Shown: positions 1 to 8,792, counted from the first letter of the stretch. The stretch is DNA of 64,000 nucleotides from Paenibacillus azoreducens (GCF_021654775.1 NZ_AP025343.1:248001-312000); one strand, 5' to 3'. Made by a program: numbers and translations. The notes: a model not told the origin generated them from the sequence alone.

Positions 1-144
1 AAAACAGGAGATTAAGGACTACATAACCTATTACAACCACTACAGGTATCAATGGAATTTAAAAAAGATGACCCCTGTTCAATACAGAGATCATCTTCTT
101 CAATCTGCCTAGACTTTTTTTAAATGTCCTTTACATAGGGTACA
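1..144 (+). mobile_element. 3' end of an IS3-family insertion sequence
   Basis: The window opens inside an insertion sequence. It holds the last codons of an IS3-type transposase and then a short tail ending in ATAGGGTACA at about 144, as expected for the right terminal inverted repeat of an IS3/IS150-group element, whose ends finish in CA. The left end lies outside the window, so target duplication cannot be checked. The boundary at 144 is an estimate from the terminal CA. Confidence 0.7.
2..112 (+). CDS. IS3-family transposase OrfB, C-terminal end (partial)
   Basis: Only the last 36 codons are present, ending at a TAG. The peptide contains YYNHYRYQWNLKKMTPVQYR, the highly characteristic C-terminus of IS150/IS3-group DDE transposases, which catalyse cut-and-paste or copy-paste movement of the element. 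The catalytic DDE residues lie upstream of the window. Identification rests on this end motif alone, but the motif is very distinctive. Confidence 0.85.
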   Translation, partial: KQEIKDYITYYNHYRYQWNLKKMTPVQYRDHLLQSA

Positions 145-157
145 GTTTAGATAATCT

Positions 158-835
158 ATGCTTTTTAATTTTTGTGGCAAAAAACCTGTATTAATGATCT
201 TATCGTTATCAATGTTAGTCGCAATGATGTTTACATTCAGTACATCATCAGTTGTTAACGCTACGGCAAATGATGATACAAACAAACATCAAACAAAGGT
301 GGAAACTTTCGTACCTGATAATCCCGAACAGTTTATTAAAGAACATGGTTGGGAAAAGCCAACACCCGATGCTAAATTAGTCGAAGTAACACGTGTAGTC
401 GAAGTAACAAACTATAATGAAGAAAATAATTATATTGATGCAAACCCAGCTCTCGTTGGAAATGCAATTAGAAATGTAAAAAGTAAAAGTATAGGTCAAC
501 TTTGTGGTTCTACCGTACGAGCCAGAACTTCTGGTACAGGTAATGTTGATGGAGTTTTAAGTTTAATACAATCAACATCTGTTTCTAATACTTTTAGTGC
601 TACTGTTGGAATAGAAAAAAGTATTGTTTCCGCAGCAGTTGGGTTTGACGTTAGTAAAACAATGACAAAAACAACAAGTTATGCAGTAAATACAAAAGGA
701 AAAAACTATCAAATAGTAGCATATGATGATTATCAGGGTAAAAGTTTTGACGTTTATGATATTTTTGGATTCAAGGTGGGTAGCGGTACTGCTCTAGAAC
801 AAGTTGGTTTTTGTTATGCAGCATATGAAATCTAA
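158..835 (+). CDS. Secreted protein of unknown function, low GC
   Basis: A 225-residue protein with a positively charged start, a hydrophobic stretch at about residues 10-35 and a likely signal-peptidase site near VVNATA. The mature part is Thr/Ser/Val-rich with two cysteines (in LCGST and GFCYA) and no motif I recognise. Base composition is clearly AT-richer than the neighbouring genes, suggesting acquisition. The start lies only 14 bp after the presumed IS end and has no recognisable ribosome site, so the native promoter and possibly the first codons may have been lost to the IS. An alternative start is ATG at 194. Confidence 0.6.
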   Translation: MLFNFCGKKPVLMILSLSMLVAMMFTFSTSSVVNATANDDTNKHQTKVETFVPDNPEQFIKEHGWEKPTPDAKLVEVTRVVEVTNYNEENNYIDANPALVGNAIRNVKSKSIGQLCGSTVRARTSGTGNVDGVLSLIQSTSVSNTFSATVGIEKSIVSAAVGFDVSKTMTKTTSYAVNTKGKNYQIVAYDDYQGKSFDVYDIFGFKVGSGTALEQVGFCYAAYEI

Positions 836-853
836 TAACAGCTGCTAAAGGTT

Positions 854-884
854 AAGAGGTTGCTTTTAATGGCAACCTCTTTTA
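854..884 (+). terminator. Rho-independent terminator
   Basis: A perfect 10-bp stem, AAGAGGTTGC at 854-863 pairing with GCAACCTCTT at 872-881, is followed by T residues. It lies 19 bp after the stop codon of the secreted protein gene and fits as its terminator. Confidence 0.8.
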
Positions 885-1025
885 TTGACTCTGCTGGGTC
901 GGTTGGCAAAATGTCCTCATAAGAATCTTCAATAATTTTTGTGAGATCCTTAAGACCGAATTCTATCTCATAACCAATAATAGCACATTTTTTCCAATTG
1001 AAATTTGAAATTCAATTTATCGCAA

Positions 1026-1051
1026 TAAAAATAGCCCTTTTTATAAGGGCT
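1026..1051 (-). terminator. Rho-independent terminator of the MFS gene
   Basis: On the minus strand the sequence AGCCCTT...AAGGGCT forms a hairpin followed by ATTTTTATT. It lies about 30 bp downstream of the MFS transporter stop codon. Confidence 0.75.
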
Positions 1052-1081
1052 CAAGGAATTTTAAGTCTTATGAAGTGATTT

Positions 1082-2341
1082 TTATCCGGCCGCCTCCGTC
1101 TTGACGGCGTTTTGATGTTTGCGGTTTAGCGAAGGGAGCACGATCAGATAATAGGTGCTGACGATCAGCGTGCTCGCTGCCAGAATCCAGTAAAGCACAG
1201 TCACGGTGACCAGGGCAGGGAAAGTTATGGCGACAAACCCGAGTGCAAGCGCCTGACCGGCCGTGGCCAATGGTTCGATCCAACCGCTCACCCGGCCCAT
1301 GCTTTGCGGGTCAACCAGCTCAGGCAGCCAGCCGCCGAGAACGACATTAATCGGTGCAAGAATGATGCCAAGCAGCACCATGGCGGCGTAGTACAGTTGA
1401 AGATGGTCAAAGCTGCCTGCCACAATTGTCAGAGCGGAGACCAGGAAAAGTCCTGTAATCAATACGCTTACTTTTCCGACCTTTTTGACCAGCGGCGCAC
1501 TGAATGCACTCCCGACAAGATATCCGATGCCGAGAAATACCATGACCAGAGGGGTATGGACCTGATAGTGTTCGGGACTGAGCTTATATTTCATGGTGAA
1601 CAACGGGAGAATCGAAAACACGCCATTTACAATACCGAAAAAGAAGTTGCCGAGTATGATCGCAAGCAGCAGCCTAGAGCGGAGGATATATTTTAACCCC
1701 GAGCTGAAATCGGCGATGATGTTTTTGATGTGCAGATCCCGCAGCTTAGCTTTTCCGTTCGGCTGGCGGACATGGGCCGGGAAGCGGCAAACCGCGAGCA
1801 GAATGCCTGAGATGATAAAGCTGGCCGTATCGATGATAATAGCTCCTTCGATGCCAAGGTAATAATAGGCGGCCGACCCCATGCTCATACCGAACAGCAT
1901 AAAAATACCCATGATCGACATATTCAAGCTGGAAGCCTGAACATATTGCTCCGGCTTCATGATGCCTTGCAGCAGGCTTAATTCGGCAGGGGCAAAAAAT
2001 TTCGACACGGCGCTCCGCACAAAAAGGATGGCGAAAGCGGCGACAATCCAGTCTTCATGTATAACCACAAGCAGCAAAACTGACAATCCGGCCCTGATCC
2101 AATCGCTATACACGGCGATACGTTTGCGGTCCAACCGATCTGCCAGCACGCCGATAAACAGGAATACTGCGAGTGTCGGAAGGGAATACATCATCTCCGC
2201 TACCGTTGCATAGGAAGGTTGGTTGCTGAAGCGGTCAATCAGGTAAAAAGCGAAGGCCATCGTGCCGACCATCGTCCCAAGCTGGGACGCGAAAGTGGCC
2301 AAAAACATTCTTACGAAAATGGTGTTGCGAAACAGTTCCAT
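1082..2341 (-). CDS. MFS transporter (EntS/MdtG-like efflux type)
   Basis: A 419-residue integral membrane protein with about twelve hydrophobic segments. The MFS motif A region GVLADRLDRKRIAVYSD follows transmembrane helix 2 (residues about 63-80), as in drug and siderophore exporters. The start ATG at 2341 has GAGG about 11 bases upstream. It is transcribed alone, with its own terminator at 1026-1051. The substrate cannot be read from the sequence. Family assignment is firm; the efflux direction is inferred from similarity to the EntS/multidrug branch. Confidence 0.85.
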   Translation of the reverse strand: MELFRNTIFVRMFLATFASQLGTMVGTMAFAFYLIDRFSNQPSYATVAEMMYSLPTLAVFLFIGVLADRLDRKRIAVYSDWIRAGLSVLLLVVIHEDWIVAAFAILFVRSAVSKFFAPAELSLLQGIMKPEQYVQASSLNMSIMGIFMLFGMSMGSAAYYYLGIEGAIIIDTASFIISGILLAVCRFPAHVRQPNGKAKLRDLHIKNIIADFSSGLKYILRSRLLLAIILGNFFFGIVNGVFSILPLFTMKYKLSPEHYQVHTPLVMVFLGIGYLVGSAFSAPLVKKVGKVSVLITGLFLVSALTIVAGSFDHLQLYYAAMVLLGIILAPINVVLGGWLPELVDPQSMGRVSGWIEPLATAGQALALGFVAITFPALVTVTVLYWILAASTLIVSTYYLIVLPSLNRKHQNAVKTEAAG

Positions 2342-2724
2342 GCTGGGTAAACCTCATTTCTTTTGGATTTTGGAAAAGGCGAAGTTTAGCGAACTTCACT
2401 GCGATGCGTTCTAAAGAGCTTATGCCGGATCCATGGTCACGTTCCCGATATTCGTTCGTGGCGTTGATTTAAGTGTATATAAACATGTTTTTTCAGAAAA
2501 ACGTCGCTGGAATGATTTTGAAGTCGGTCTCCGGACCGAGGGTGAGGGTGAGGGGCTCCGCAGAAAGGCTTAATGCATAAATAAACAAGCCGCAGCATAC
2601 GGCGCTGCGGCTTGTTAAGCGTAATCAAAAGTGGTTTGCGGTTTAGGTTATGCCAAAAATGCAGGAATAACTTTAAAGCACATTAATTGACGATGGTATT
2701 TTTCCTTTCGAGCGGAATTTTTGC
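2342..2724. other. Intergenic region with one strong hairpin
   Basis: No convincing gene lies here. Open frames are short and lack ribosome sites. The region includes the upstream part of the MFS gene and the downstream region of lipL, with the 13-bp hairpin listed separately at 2584-2616. Confidence 0.5.
2584..2616 (-). terminator. Strong hairpin, probable terminator after lipL
   Basis: AACAAGCCGCAGC at 2584-2596 pairs perfectly over 13 bp with GCTGCGGCTTGTT at 2604-2616. The minus-strand flank TTATTTATGCATT is only moderately U-rich, so termination is likely but not certain. It lies about 110 bp past the lipL stop codon. Confidence 0.5.
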
Positions 2725-3564
2725 TTATTTGGGAGCATAACGCTGCCTAAGCTGATCGGCCATCGCCTCAACCTCCCGCGTGCCCGGGAGCGTTAGTTTG
2801 GCAGCCGAAGCGGCAATTCCCTCGGCTGTTTGCCGGCTGCGGATGACGTTTTTGACCGCTTCGGCGAAGCTCGCGGCAGCATGGGGACCGACTCCAGCCA
2901 GCTCGGCAAGGGAGGCGGTGCTGCTGCTTTCCACCTGCGGGAAGTCGCCGGTCTCCGCCCCTTTGCCTGCCCGGTCGTAAAATTCCCGAACGAGCCCGGC
3001 CCGCTCTTGCCCCGAGCCATCCGCGATGACAAAGGCCTGCACGACGAAGGCATTCGCCTGCCGTCGCTGCGCGATTCCGCAAAATTTCCGCCCGCCGATG
3101 CTCAGGTCGAAATCCCCGGGGCAATATGCGCCGGCGATTTCCCCTTTGTCGACCGAAACGCCTGTGTGGGCCAGCGCTGCGCGGATCAGGTCGTACATCC
3201 GCTCAAAGTCGCCGCGGAAACGCTCGTCGCCCGCCCCTTGCTTGGGCAGGATGAGCGACAGGTTTACGACGCCAAGGTCAAGCGGTACGGCGGCGCCTCC
3301 GGAATTGCGGATAGCGGTTTTGTACCCTAACGATTCCAGCCAGGCACAGGCTTTGGCCGCTCCCGGCAGACGGCTGTCGCGCAGCCCGATGATAAAGGAG
3401 CGGGGATGCCGCCAAATATGGCATAGAGGAGGTCCGCCTTTGCCGGTTTCTTTGCACAGCAGTTCGTCGAGCGCGAACGGATACAGCGCATCTTGCTGCG
3501 GATCAGGGTTCATCCGGTCCAGTATAAGCATGGAGCTGAATTCGTCGTTGATGATATCGGACAT
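2725..3564 (-). CDS. lipL: Octanoyl-[GcvH]:protein N-octanoyltransferase (LipL-like)
   Basis: A 279-residue member of the biotin/lipoate ligase fold. LipL moves octanoyl groups from the glycine-cleavage H protein to E2 subunits in Bacillus-type lipoate synthesis. Seen here: RNSGGAAVPLDLGVVNLSL (about 86-104), then GAYCPGDFDLSIGGRKFCGI, where Cys148 sits where the catalytic cysteine of LipL (Cys150 in B. subtilis) is expected. Lipoate-protein ligase A lacks this cysteine arrangement. The start ATG at 3564 is preceded by AAAGGAAGTGATCCCT; an upstream in-frame start would run into a repeat element and is rejected. Confidence 0.8.
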   Translation of the reverse strand: MSDIINDEFSSMLILDRMNPDPQQDALYPFALDELLCKETGKGGPPLCHIWRHPRSFIIGLRDSRLPGAAKACAWLESLGYKTAIRNSGGAAVPLDLGVVNLSLILPKQGAGDERFRGDFERMYDLIRAALAHTGVSVDKGEIAGAYCPGDFDLSIGGRKFCGIAQRRQANAFVVQAFVIADGSGQERAGLVREFYDRAGKGAETGDFPQVESSSTASLAELAGVGPHAAASFAEAVKNVIRSRQTAEGIAASAAKLTLPGTREVEAMADQLRQRYAPK

Positions 3565-3596
3565 AGGGATCACTTCCTTTCGCAAGCGAGTTTTTT

Positions 3597-3652
3597 GGGG
3601 TCCCCGCAAAGTATTTGGAATAAGCATCGAGCATGGGCTCCACTTTGTGGGG
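3597..3652. repeat. Interspersed hairpin repeat (CCCCGCAAAGT family), copy 1
   Basis: A GGGGTCCCCGCAAAGT arm and a CACTTTGTGGGG arm enclose about 30 bp containing GGAATAAGCATCGA. The arms pair over 11 bp, with one G-T wobble. Five further copies occur at 21874, 21941, 22008, 23191 (truncated) and 44039. It lies just upstream of lipL and immediately after the GNAT gene. Confidence 0.85.
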
Positions 3653-3659
3653 TATTGCT

Positions 3660-4445
3660 TTAAGCAGGAATAACGAATTGGATAATGTACTGATGGGCGA
3701 CATTTTCGTAGCCAATGGACTGATATAGCCGAATGGCGGCCTCATTTTCTTCAAAGACATTCAGATAAACATTAGGCGAAACGGCTGCTCCTGCTCGGGT
3801 CAGCTCTGCGCAAACCATTTTTCCTAAACCCTGTCTTCTAAATGCCGCATCTGTTCCAATATTCCCAAGTTCCACATAATCTTCGCTATAAATGTGATAG
3901 CCTCCTACAGCGATCAAACCTTCCTTTCCCGCCACGCCGAAGAAGGGATGATCCAGTTCTTCCTTGGTAAAGGCCATGGTCCCGAGTTTTTTCATCATGG
4001 ATTCAATCTGCCCAAAGTCAGCTGGCCCCAAGCGCAGCACACGCGGATCCGCCGAAGGCAGCATCTGATGATGTATATGCTTCATGAGAAGCAATTTTTC
4101 CGGAGGTGTGGAAAATGCAATCTGATCGCGAAGATCGGCCATGTCCTGTTCATGTACGATAAAGTTGCCAATGGCCTCAACGGGTAAATCCAGCTGTTCT
4201 TTCATAAAAGCCAGCACGGCCCGGAAATCAAACGATTTTTGTGCGGGAAAAACGGAAAAAGCGTGAAACGGAAGTCCTGTCAGGAAGGCTAAAACGCCAA
4301 GCAGCTCTCCTTGTTCCGTGAACTGCCCGTAATGCACTGTATTTTGCTTGCGTGATGTCAGGTACGAAAAATACAGAAAATGCCTTTCCCGATCGAGCGA
4401 TGCGAGGATGGCATCAAGCTCTCCCGGCGTTAATTTGCGAATCAT
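3660..4445 (-). CDS. GNAT-family N-acetyltransferase
   Basis: A 261-residue protein whose C-terminal half is a GNAT acetyltransferase domain. GNIGTDAAFRRQGLGKMV (about 194-211) contains the acetyl-CoA pyrophosphate-binding R-R-x-G-x-G pattern, followed by VYLNVFEENEAAIRLYQSIGY, the usual motif B. The N-terminal half looks like a degenerate GNAT-like or substrate-recognition domain, as in other two-lobed members. The start ATG at 4445 has AGGAGC 8 bases upstream. The acceptor is unknown. It is divergent from the TetR gene. Confidence 0.85.
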   Translation of the reverse strand: MIRKLTPGELDAILASLDRERHFLYFSYLTSRKQNTVHYGQFTEQGELLGVLAFLTGLPFHAFSVFPAQKSFDFRAVLAFMKEQLDLPVEAIGNFIVHEQDMADLRDQIAFSTPPEKLLLMKHIHHQMLPSADPRVLRLGPADFGQIESMMKKLGTMAFTKEELDHPFFGVAGKEGLIAVGGYHIYSEDYVELGNIGTDAAFRRQGLGKMVCAELTRAGAAVSPNVYLNVFEENEAAIRLYQSIGYENVAHQYIIQFVIPA

Positions 4446-4586
4446 GGTTCTGCTCCTATCCTTGTGTGTCTATTTATATTTCCTATTCGACATGGAGCTA
4501 TAAATATCCTTGGTATGCTTCTGCCGATTATCGCCAGATGAAAAGAGATGCTCGCTGTTCCTGGCCCCTTGTTAAATAAATAAGTA

Positions 4587-4640
4587 TTGAATCGAGTAAA
4601 TATATGGGATACAATATATAGAGACCGATCGGTCGGTCGT
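4587..4640 (+). promoter_or_regulatory. Promoter with TetR-type operator
   Basis: A -35 TTGAAT (4587-4592) and -10 TACAAT (4610-4615) with 17-bp spacing are followed at 4623-4634 by the perfect palindrome GACCGATCGGTC, extended by a further GGTC. The palindrome covers the expected transcription start, so a bound repressor would block initiation. It lies directly upstream of the tetR-like gene, and autoregulation is the natural reading. Confidence 0.75.
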
Positions 4641-4664
4641 ATTAAAATGAAAGGTCTGTTCGTT

Positions 4665-5276
4665 ATGAAAAAAAGTAAAGAGGAAGCTGAACAAACCAAA
4701 CAAGAAATCGTCGATGCGGCCAAGGGACTGTTTGCGGTGAAAGGTTACGCGGCAACATCCATGAATGATATCTGTACCGCCGCCGGCTGCAGCAGAGGTG
4801 GACTTTACCACCATTTTGAGAGCAAGGAGGACTTGTTTATTTACCTGGCGGATCAGGCCTTTACCGGGTCTTGGAAGAACTGGGACGAGGAGATCGATGA
4901 TGCGATGACGGCAACGGAGCAACTGTACGCCTATGCCGACTATTTTGTTGATACGCTCCAAAAGCCCCTTAACAAAGCAGGAGAAGAGTTTCTGAGCCGG
5001 GTCGGTCCGAATTCCGAAGCCGGACAGCGGTTTCTCGGCATTTTGACGACCTATATGCAGCGCTTCGAAAGACTCGTGCAAAATGGCCTTGACCGCGGCG
5101 AGTGGAAGGGTGACAACGTGCAGGAGCTGGCCATGATGATCCTCGGCTACTATTCCGGTCTCAGCGACAGTATCCAGTTGATGGGTAAAGGAGACGCCAA
5201 ACGGTTTTACCGCAAAGCAACGAAGCTTTTACTCGAAGGGATTCAAAAAAAAACGATTTCCCTAAGGGGGCGATGA
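4665..5276 (+). CDS. TetR/AcrR-family transcriptional regulator
   Basis: A 203-residue repressor. The N-terminal HTH is clear: AAKGLFAVKGYAATSMNDIC then AAGCSRGGLYHHFESKEDLF (about residues 18-59). The remainder is a helical ligand and dimer domain of the YsiA/AcrR sort. I chose ATG 4665, which has AAAGG 12 bases upstream. The upstream in-frame TTG at 4587 lies inside the -35 box and cannot be the start. The downstream glycosyltransferase starts 3 bp after the stop, so the two form an operon likely repressed through the palindrome at 4623. The ligand is unknown. Confidence 0.9.
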   Translation: MKKSKEEAEQTKQEIVDAAKGLFAVKGYAATSMNDICTAAGCSRGGLYHHFESKEDLFIYLADQAFTGSWKNWDEEIDDAMTATEQLYAYADYFVDTLQKPLNKAGEEFLSRVGPNSEAGQRFLGILTTYMQRFERLVQNGLDRGEWKGDNVQELAMMILGYYSGLSDSIQLMGKGDAKRFYRKATKLLLEGIQKKTISLRGR

Positions 5277-5279
5277 ATC

Positions 5280-6032
5280 ATGAATAGTCCATTTACATCC
5301 GGGTCCGATCAAAATATCAAGTTTACCGTTGTTATTCCAGCCCGAAACGAGGAGAAGTACATCGGCCGCTGCCTTGATTCGATTGCTGCAGCTGCCAAAC
5401 CTTATCCGGGACAGGTCGAAGTGATCGTCATGATCAACCGCTGTACGGACCGGACGGCTGAAATTGCCGAGTTATACGGCGCTGTCACGATACCAATCGA
5501 AAGCAAAAATTTGTCCCAAATTCGTAACGCCGGCATACACGCCGCTCGGGGCGAGATCATCGTCACGATTGACGCTGATAGCTGGGTGACGGACAACATG
5601 CTGACGGAAATCGAACGGCTGCTGCAGACAGGCAAATATATCGGGGGTGGCGTCCGCTCGGCTTTTGAACGAAATTCCCTCGGCATCGCCATGTCGGCGC
5701 TTGTGCTGATCGTTCCGCTCCTTTTCAAATACGGACTGTTAACCGTAGGCCTCTTCTGGGGCTACAAAAAGGATTTTGAAGCGATAGGCGGTTTTAACGA
5801 ACAGATGCTGATGGCGGAAGATATCGAGTTTGCCAGCCGCCTGAACAAATGGGGGAAGCGGAACGGGAAAAAATACGGTACCGTGACGAAAGCAGTAATG
5901 ACAACTTCATGCCGCAAGTTCGACCAGTACGGGGATTGGGGTCTAGTCAAAAATCCGAGGATCGTCCGCGCGTATCTGAAGGGCAATGACCGCGAATATG
6001 CGGATCAGGTCTATTACGAAGTCGAAAAATAA
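5280..6032 (+). CDS. Family 2 glycosyltransferase
   Basis: A 250-residue GT-A fold enzyme with VVIPARNEEKYIGRCLDSI at the N-terminus, the metal/nucleotide-sugar motif DAD at residues 98-100, and the AEDIEFASRL acceptor motif near residue 180. A hydrophobic stretch around 130-155 suggests membrane association. GGGGGCG lies upstream of ATG 5280. It is cotranscribed with the TetR gene. The sugar donor and acceptor cannot be determined. Confidence 0.85.
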   Translation: MNSPFTSGSDQNIKFTVVIPARNEEKYIGRCLDSIAAAAKPYPGQVEVIVMINRCTDRTAEIAELYGAVTIPIESKNLSQIRNAGIHAARGEIIVTIDADSWVTDNMLTEIERLLQTGKYIGGGVRSAFERNSLGIAMSALVLIVPLLFKYGLLTVGLFWGYKKDFEAIGGFNEQMLMAEDIEFASRLNKWGKRNGKKYGTVTKAVMTTSCRKFDQYGDWGLVKNPRIVRAYLKGNDREYADQVYYEVEK

Positions 6033-6060
6033 ATGAGCAGCATACGAAGTGTAAGATAAA

Positions 6061-6106
6061 AAAACCGGGACAACCTCATTCTAAGGCTCCCGGTTTTGCG
6101 TTTTTT
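6061..6106. terminator. Bidirectional terminator between convergent genes
   Basis: AAAACCGGGA (6061-6070) pairs with TCCCGGTTTT (6088-6097), with T-runs on both strands (GCGTTTTTT on plus, TTTTTTTATC on minus). It serves the glycosyltransferase on plus and the chemotaxis transducer on minus, whose stop codon is at the edge of the T-run. Confidence 0.85.
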
Positions 6107-6932
6107 AATGACCTCCAAGCAGCTTGCTGACAAATACCTTCATGTCTTCGCCCGTACGGTTCAACTGCTCGATAACCTCCATAAATTCGCCAACCAGTTC
6201 TGCTTGCTCCTGGGAGGATGTAGCGATCTGGGAGAAATCCGATTCCATTTGCCGAATCGAATTTTGGACGCTTCCCAGCGTTTCGGAAATTTGCGCCGTC
6301 GCCCGTTTCGTATCTTCGGACAGCTTGCGAACTTCCTTGGCGACGACATTAAACCCGGCCCCCAGTTGGCCGGCCCGTGCGGCCTCGATCGAGGCGTTCA
6401 GGCCCAAAATATTGGTCTGGTTAGAGATGTTGCCGATTAAATCGATTGTTTTATTGATGTTCGCGGATTCCTGAACCGCATTTTTGGAGTTGTCCAAAAT
6501 ATGCTCGCTGGTAGCGGAGAGTTCTTCGGAATGTGCGGCTACATTTTGGACCATATCGACAAGACGGCTGGAAATCCCCTCAATTTGCCCCATGTAATCT
6601 TCAAGCCGTTCCTGGTTCTCGTAGCTTTGCGCCATGGCCAGAGCCCCCACGATTACCCCTTGGTCATCGCGAACGGGAATGGCGGTTGCCAATATGCGTT
6701 TTCCGTAAATTTCCGCCGGAAGCTGTGTTGACGAGTGCTGCCCGGCAAGAGCTGTTCTCAGATTTTGATCTTCTTGTGGAATGGGGTCGCCCGCTTTGAG
6801 TCCGAAATCAATCGTATCCGAAGGCTCATAAAGCAAAAATGTTTCCAGGTCTGTTACCCCAATCATCATTTCTCCACCTATGATCTGTTTAATATACGGC
6901 ACCGCGGCGATGATTGCATCCAGAATATTCAT
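6105..6932 (-). CDS. Soluble methyl-accepting chemotaxis transducer (YfmS-like)
   Basis: A 275-residue cytoplasmic receptor without transmembrane segments. The first ~105 residues form a small sensory domain ([13 protein letters not shown]...GDPIPQ...[19 protein letters not shown]). The rest is an MCP signalling helix with the hairpin-tip sequence [18 protein letters not shown] and [14 protein letters not shown], which binds CheA/CheW. The length and layout resemble B. subtilis YfmS. The start ATG at 6932 has GGTGGAG upstream. The ligand is unknown. Confidence 0.85.
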   Translation of the reverse strand: MNILDAIIAAVPYIKQIIGGEMMIGVTDLETFLLYEPSDTIDFGLKAGDPIPQEDQNLRTALAGQHSSTQLPAEIYGKRILATAIPVRDDQGVIVGALAMAQSYENQERLEDYMGQIEGISSRLVDMVQNVAAHSEELSATSEHILDNSKNAVQESANINKTIDLIGNISNQTNILGLNASIEAARAGQLGAGFNVVAKEVRKLSEDTKRATAQISETLGSVQNSIRQMESDFSQIATSSQEQAELVGEFMEVIEQLNRTGEDMKVFVSKLLGGH

Positions 6933-7170
6933 CGTTCTCCACCTGACTCTCAATAAATTGGCAAAAATAAAATTGTGCCTGATTAGTCCTTGCGTTATCT
7001 ATTATATCGTCATTTTTTAGCACAATTGTGAGAAGGGGCGCTTCCACAATGAAAAATGGATGGAGATCAAGATTATGTAATTTGATCTTTATAAGGCGGA
7101 ATATGATATATTTAAGGTAGATAAATCAAAATTCCAATAATTGAAAATTAGACAAAGGCAGGTGGATTTC

Positions 7171-8214
7171 TTGACATCACGTAAATCGATCAATTGGGCT
7201 GCGCTGCTGTTTCTGGGCTGCTTTTGCCTGATTACGCTCACGGACAGCTATGTGGCACGGAAGGCGCCATTTGCTTCCGACCAGCGGGTGTTAAGTTATG
7301 CATTATTGATTGATTATGTACTTGTGATTCCTTTGATGTACTGGCTTTTGATTGTCCGAAAAAAAGGGGGCGGCGTGCTAAAGGCGCTTCAGATCATTCT
7401 GCCATGTGCCGTACTGGCCTGGTTTGCGCTGCCCGCATCTGGACGGGAACTTCTGACCGACGCCTCCCTGCCGCTGAAGCTTCTAATTGCCGCCTTCGAA
7501 GCACTGGTTATTTTCATAGAGGTCAAAATTGCGTATGGACTGGTCAAACGGTATCGGGAGGTTCGCCTGATGGAGAGCAGTACGGCGGAAGCGCTGCGGA
7601 TCAGCGTCACTAAAGGGCGGAATAAGCCGTCGGTGCTGGCTTCCTTGATTGTGAACGATCTATTGATGGTGTATTATTTGTTTTTCTCCTGGAAAAGGAA
7701 AGGCGTTCCATCGCAGCTTGGCGTCCTTTCGTTTACCTATCACCGCAAGAGCGGACAAATTCTGTTGGCTGCGGTATTTACGCATATTATCGTTATTGAG
7801 GCTTTTGCCATGCATCTGCTGGTGGCGAATTGGTCGGCAATAGCCGCGTGGATTTTAACCGGGGCGGATATTTGGTTGTTGTCGCACCTTTGGGCAGATA
7901 GCCGGGCATCGGCGCTTCAGCCGCTGGAAGTACGGGAAAATCAGCTGCGCATACGCTACGGCATGCGGATTCAGGCCGACATTCCATACGACTGCATCGC
8001 TCGGGTAGACACTGCGCTGGAGTTTCACCCGGATAAGGCAGAAAGCAAGCATGCCGTGCTCCCGGTCGTAACGCCTAATGTCCGGATCAAACTTTCGAAG
8101 CAGATGGAGGTGCAATCGCTGCTGTTTTTGCCGCGGAAGGTAGACACCATCTTCCTGGCGGTGGATGAGCGGGAAGACTTTGCGGGAATTTTGCGAGAAA
8201 AATGCAATTTTTAA
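7171..8214 (+). CDS. Membrane protein of unknown function
   Basis: A 347-residue protein with about six to seven hydrophobic segments: residues about 10-30, 45-65, 75-95, 100-125, 160-180 and a pair at 205-245. They are followed by a soluble C-terminal ~100 residues with alternating beta-strand character (LEVRENQLRIRYGMRIQADI), reminiscent of membrane-protein PH-like domains. I do not recognise a family. The start is TTG 7171, preceded by GCAGGTGGATTTC; the more upstream TTG at 7141 has no ribosome site. It is monocistronic, followed by the MITE-like repeat. Confidence 0.7.
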   Translation: MTSRKSINWAALLFLGCFCLITLTDSYVARKAPFASDQRVLSYALLIDYVLVIPLMYWLLIVRKKGGGVLKALQIILPCAVLAWFALPASGRELLTDASLPLKLLIAAFEALVIFIEVKIAYGLVKRYREVRLMESSTAEALRISVTKGRNKPSVLASLIVNDLLMVYYLFFSWKRKGVPSQLGVLSFTYHRKSGQILLAAVFTHIIVIEAFAMHLLVANWSAIAAWILTGADIWLLSHLWADSRASALQPLEVRENQLRIRYGMRIQADIPYDCIARVDTALEFHPDKAESKHAVLPVVTPNVRIKLSKQMEVQSLLFLPRKVDTIFLAVDEREDFAGILREKCNF

Positions 8215-8302
8215 CCATGAGTGAAATATAATATAGGACAGACCATCTCAGGTCAGCATGAACCGCCCGGCTGCGCCGGAAAGATTGTAACCATGACATA
8301 TA

Positions 8303-8488
8303 AGTGCGTGTTCAAAAAGGCCGGTTTTCAGCACCGAGAAGATTGGATGAAGCTAGGGACGAAAGGAGCGGAGCGTACGTAGTGGGTACGTGAGCACCGG
8401 AAGGCCCGGCTGAATTCAAGATTCGATGCCGAGTCCACTTCCTGATTTACTTCGTGATCAAAAGCGGACTTTTTGAACAACCTCTATA
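8303..8488. repeat. MITE-like element with TTCAAAAAG inverted ends, long copy
   Basis: A left end GTGTTCAAAAAGGCCGGTTTT and a right end CGGACTTTTTGAAC form imperfect inverted repeats around a GC-rich interior. A second, internally deleted copy lies at 44899-44963 with the same outer 30 bp on each side. No open frame of note is inside. It looks like a non-autonomous transposable element. The interior and ends can fold on themselves. Confidence 0.75.
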
Positions 8489-8567
8489 ACATAATTTGGC
8501 GCTTCCGGGCCATACTAAGGAAACAGCTGGGATGCTGCGAAAATACAGGATGAGGATGGGATACAAG

Positions 8568-8792
8568 ATGTACTTCGGCAAAAAAGCGGTTGAGGAAATT
8601 CCCGAGGCGGATACGGCGATTTGGAGCTGCACCAATGATGGCTGCAATGGTTGGATGAGGGATAATTTTGCTTTTGAGCAGGTGCCTGTATGTGCCCACT
8701 GCAATTCGCCCATGGTTAGCAGTACGAAAATGTTGCCCTTGGTCGTCAACGATCATCCTATTAAAATGCTCAAGAAGGGCACCTTGATATAG
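8568..8792 (+). CDS. YdjO-like cold-inducible small zinc-ribbon protein
   Basis: A 74-residue protein with WSCTNDGCNGWMRDNFAFE...VCAHCNSPMVSS. The two Cys pairs (CxxxxC and CxxC) and the GWMR core match the family of B. subtilis YdjO, a protein reported as cold-inducible with no established biochemical role. I start at ATG 8568, with GAGGATGGG about 11 bases upstream; the longer frame from 8496 runs into the edge of the MITE-like repeat region. A terminator follows at 8816. Confidence 0.8.
   Translation: MYFGKKAVEEIPEADTAIWSCTNDGCNGWMRDNFAFEQVPVCAHCNSPMVSSTKMLPLVVNDHPIKMLKKGTLI

Noticed and set aside
832..1011. A 59-codon open stretch on the minus strand (KCAIIGYEIEFGLKDLTKII...) between the secreted protein and MFS genes
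   Set aside because: It reads like protein but has no start codon after the upstream stop and overlaps the plus-strand terminator; at best a remnant of a lost gene.
4587..4664. An upstream TTG start for the TetR regulator
   Set aside because: The codon lies within the -35 box of the gene's own promoter.
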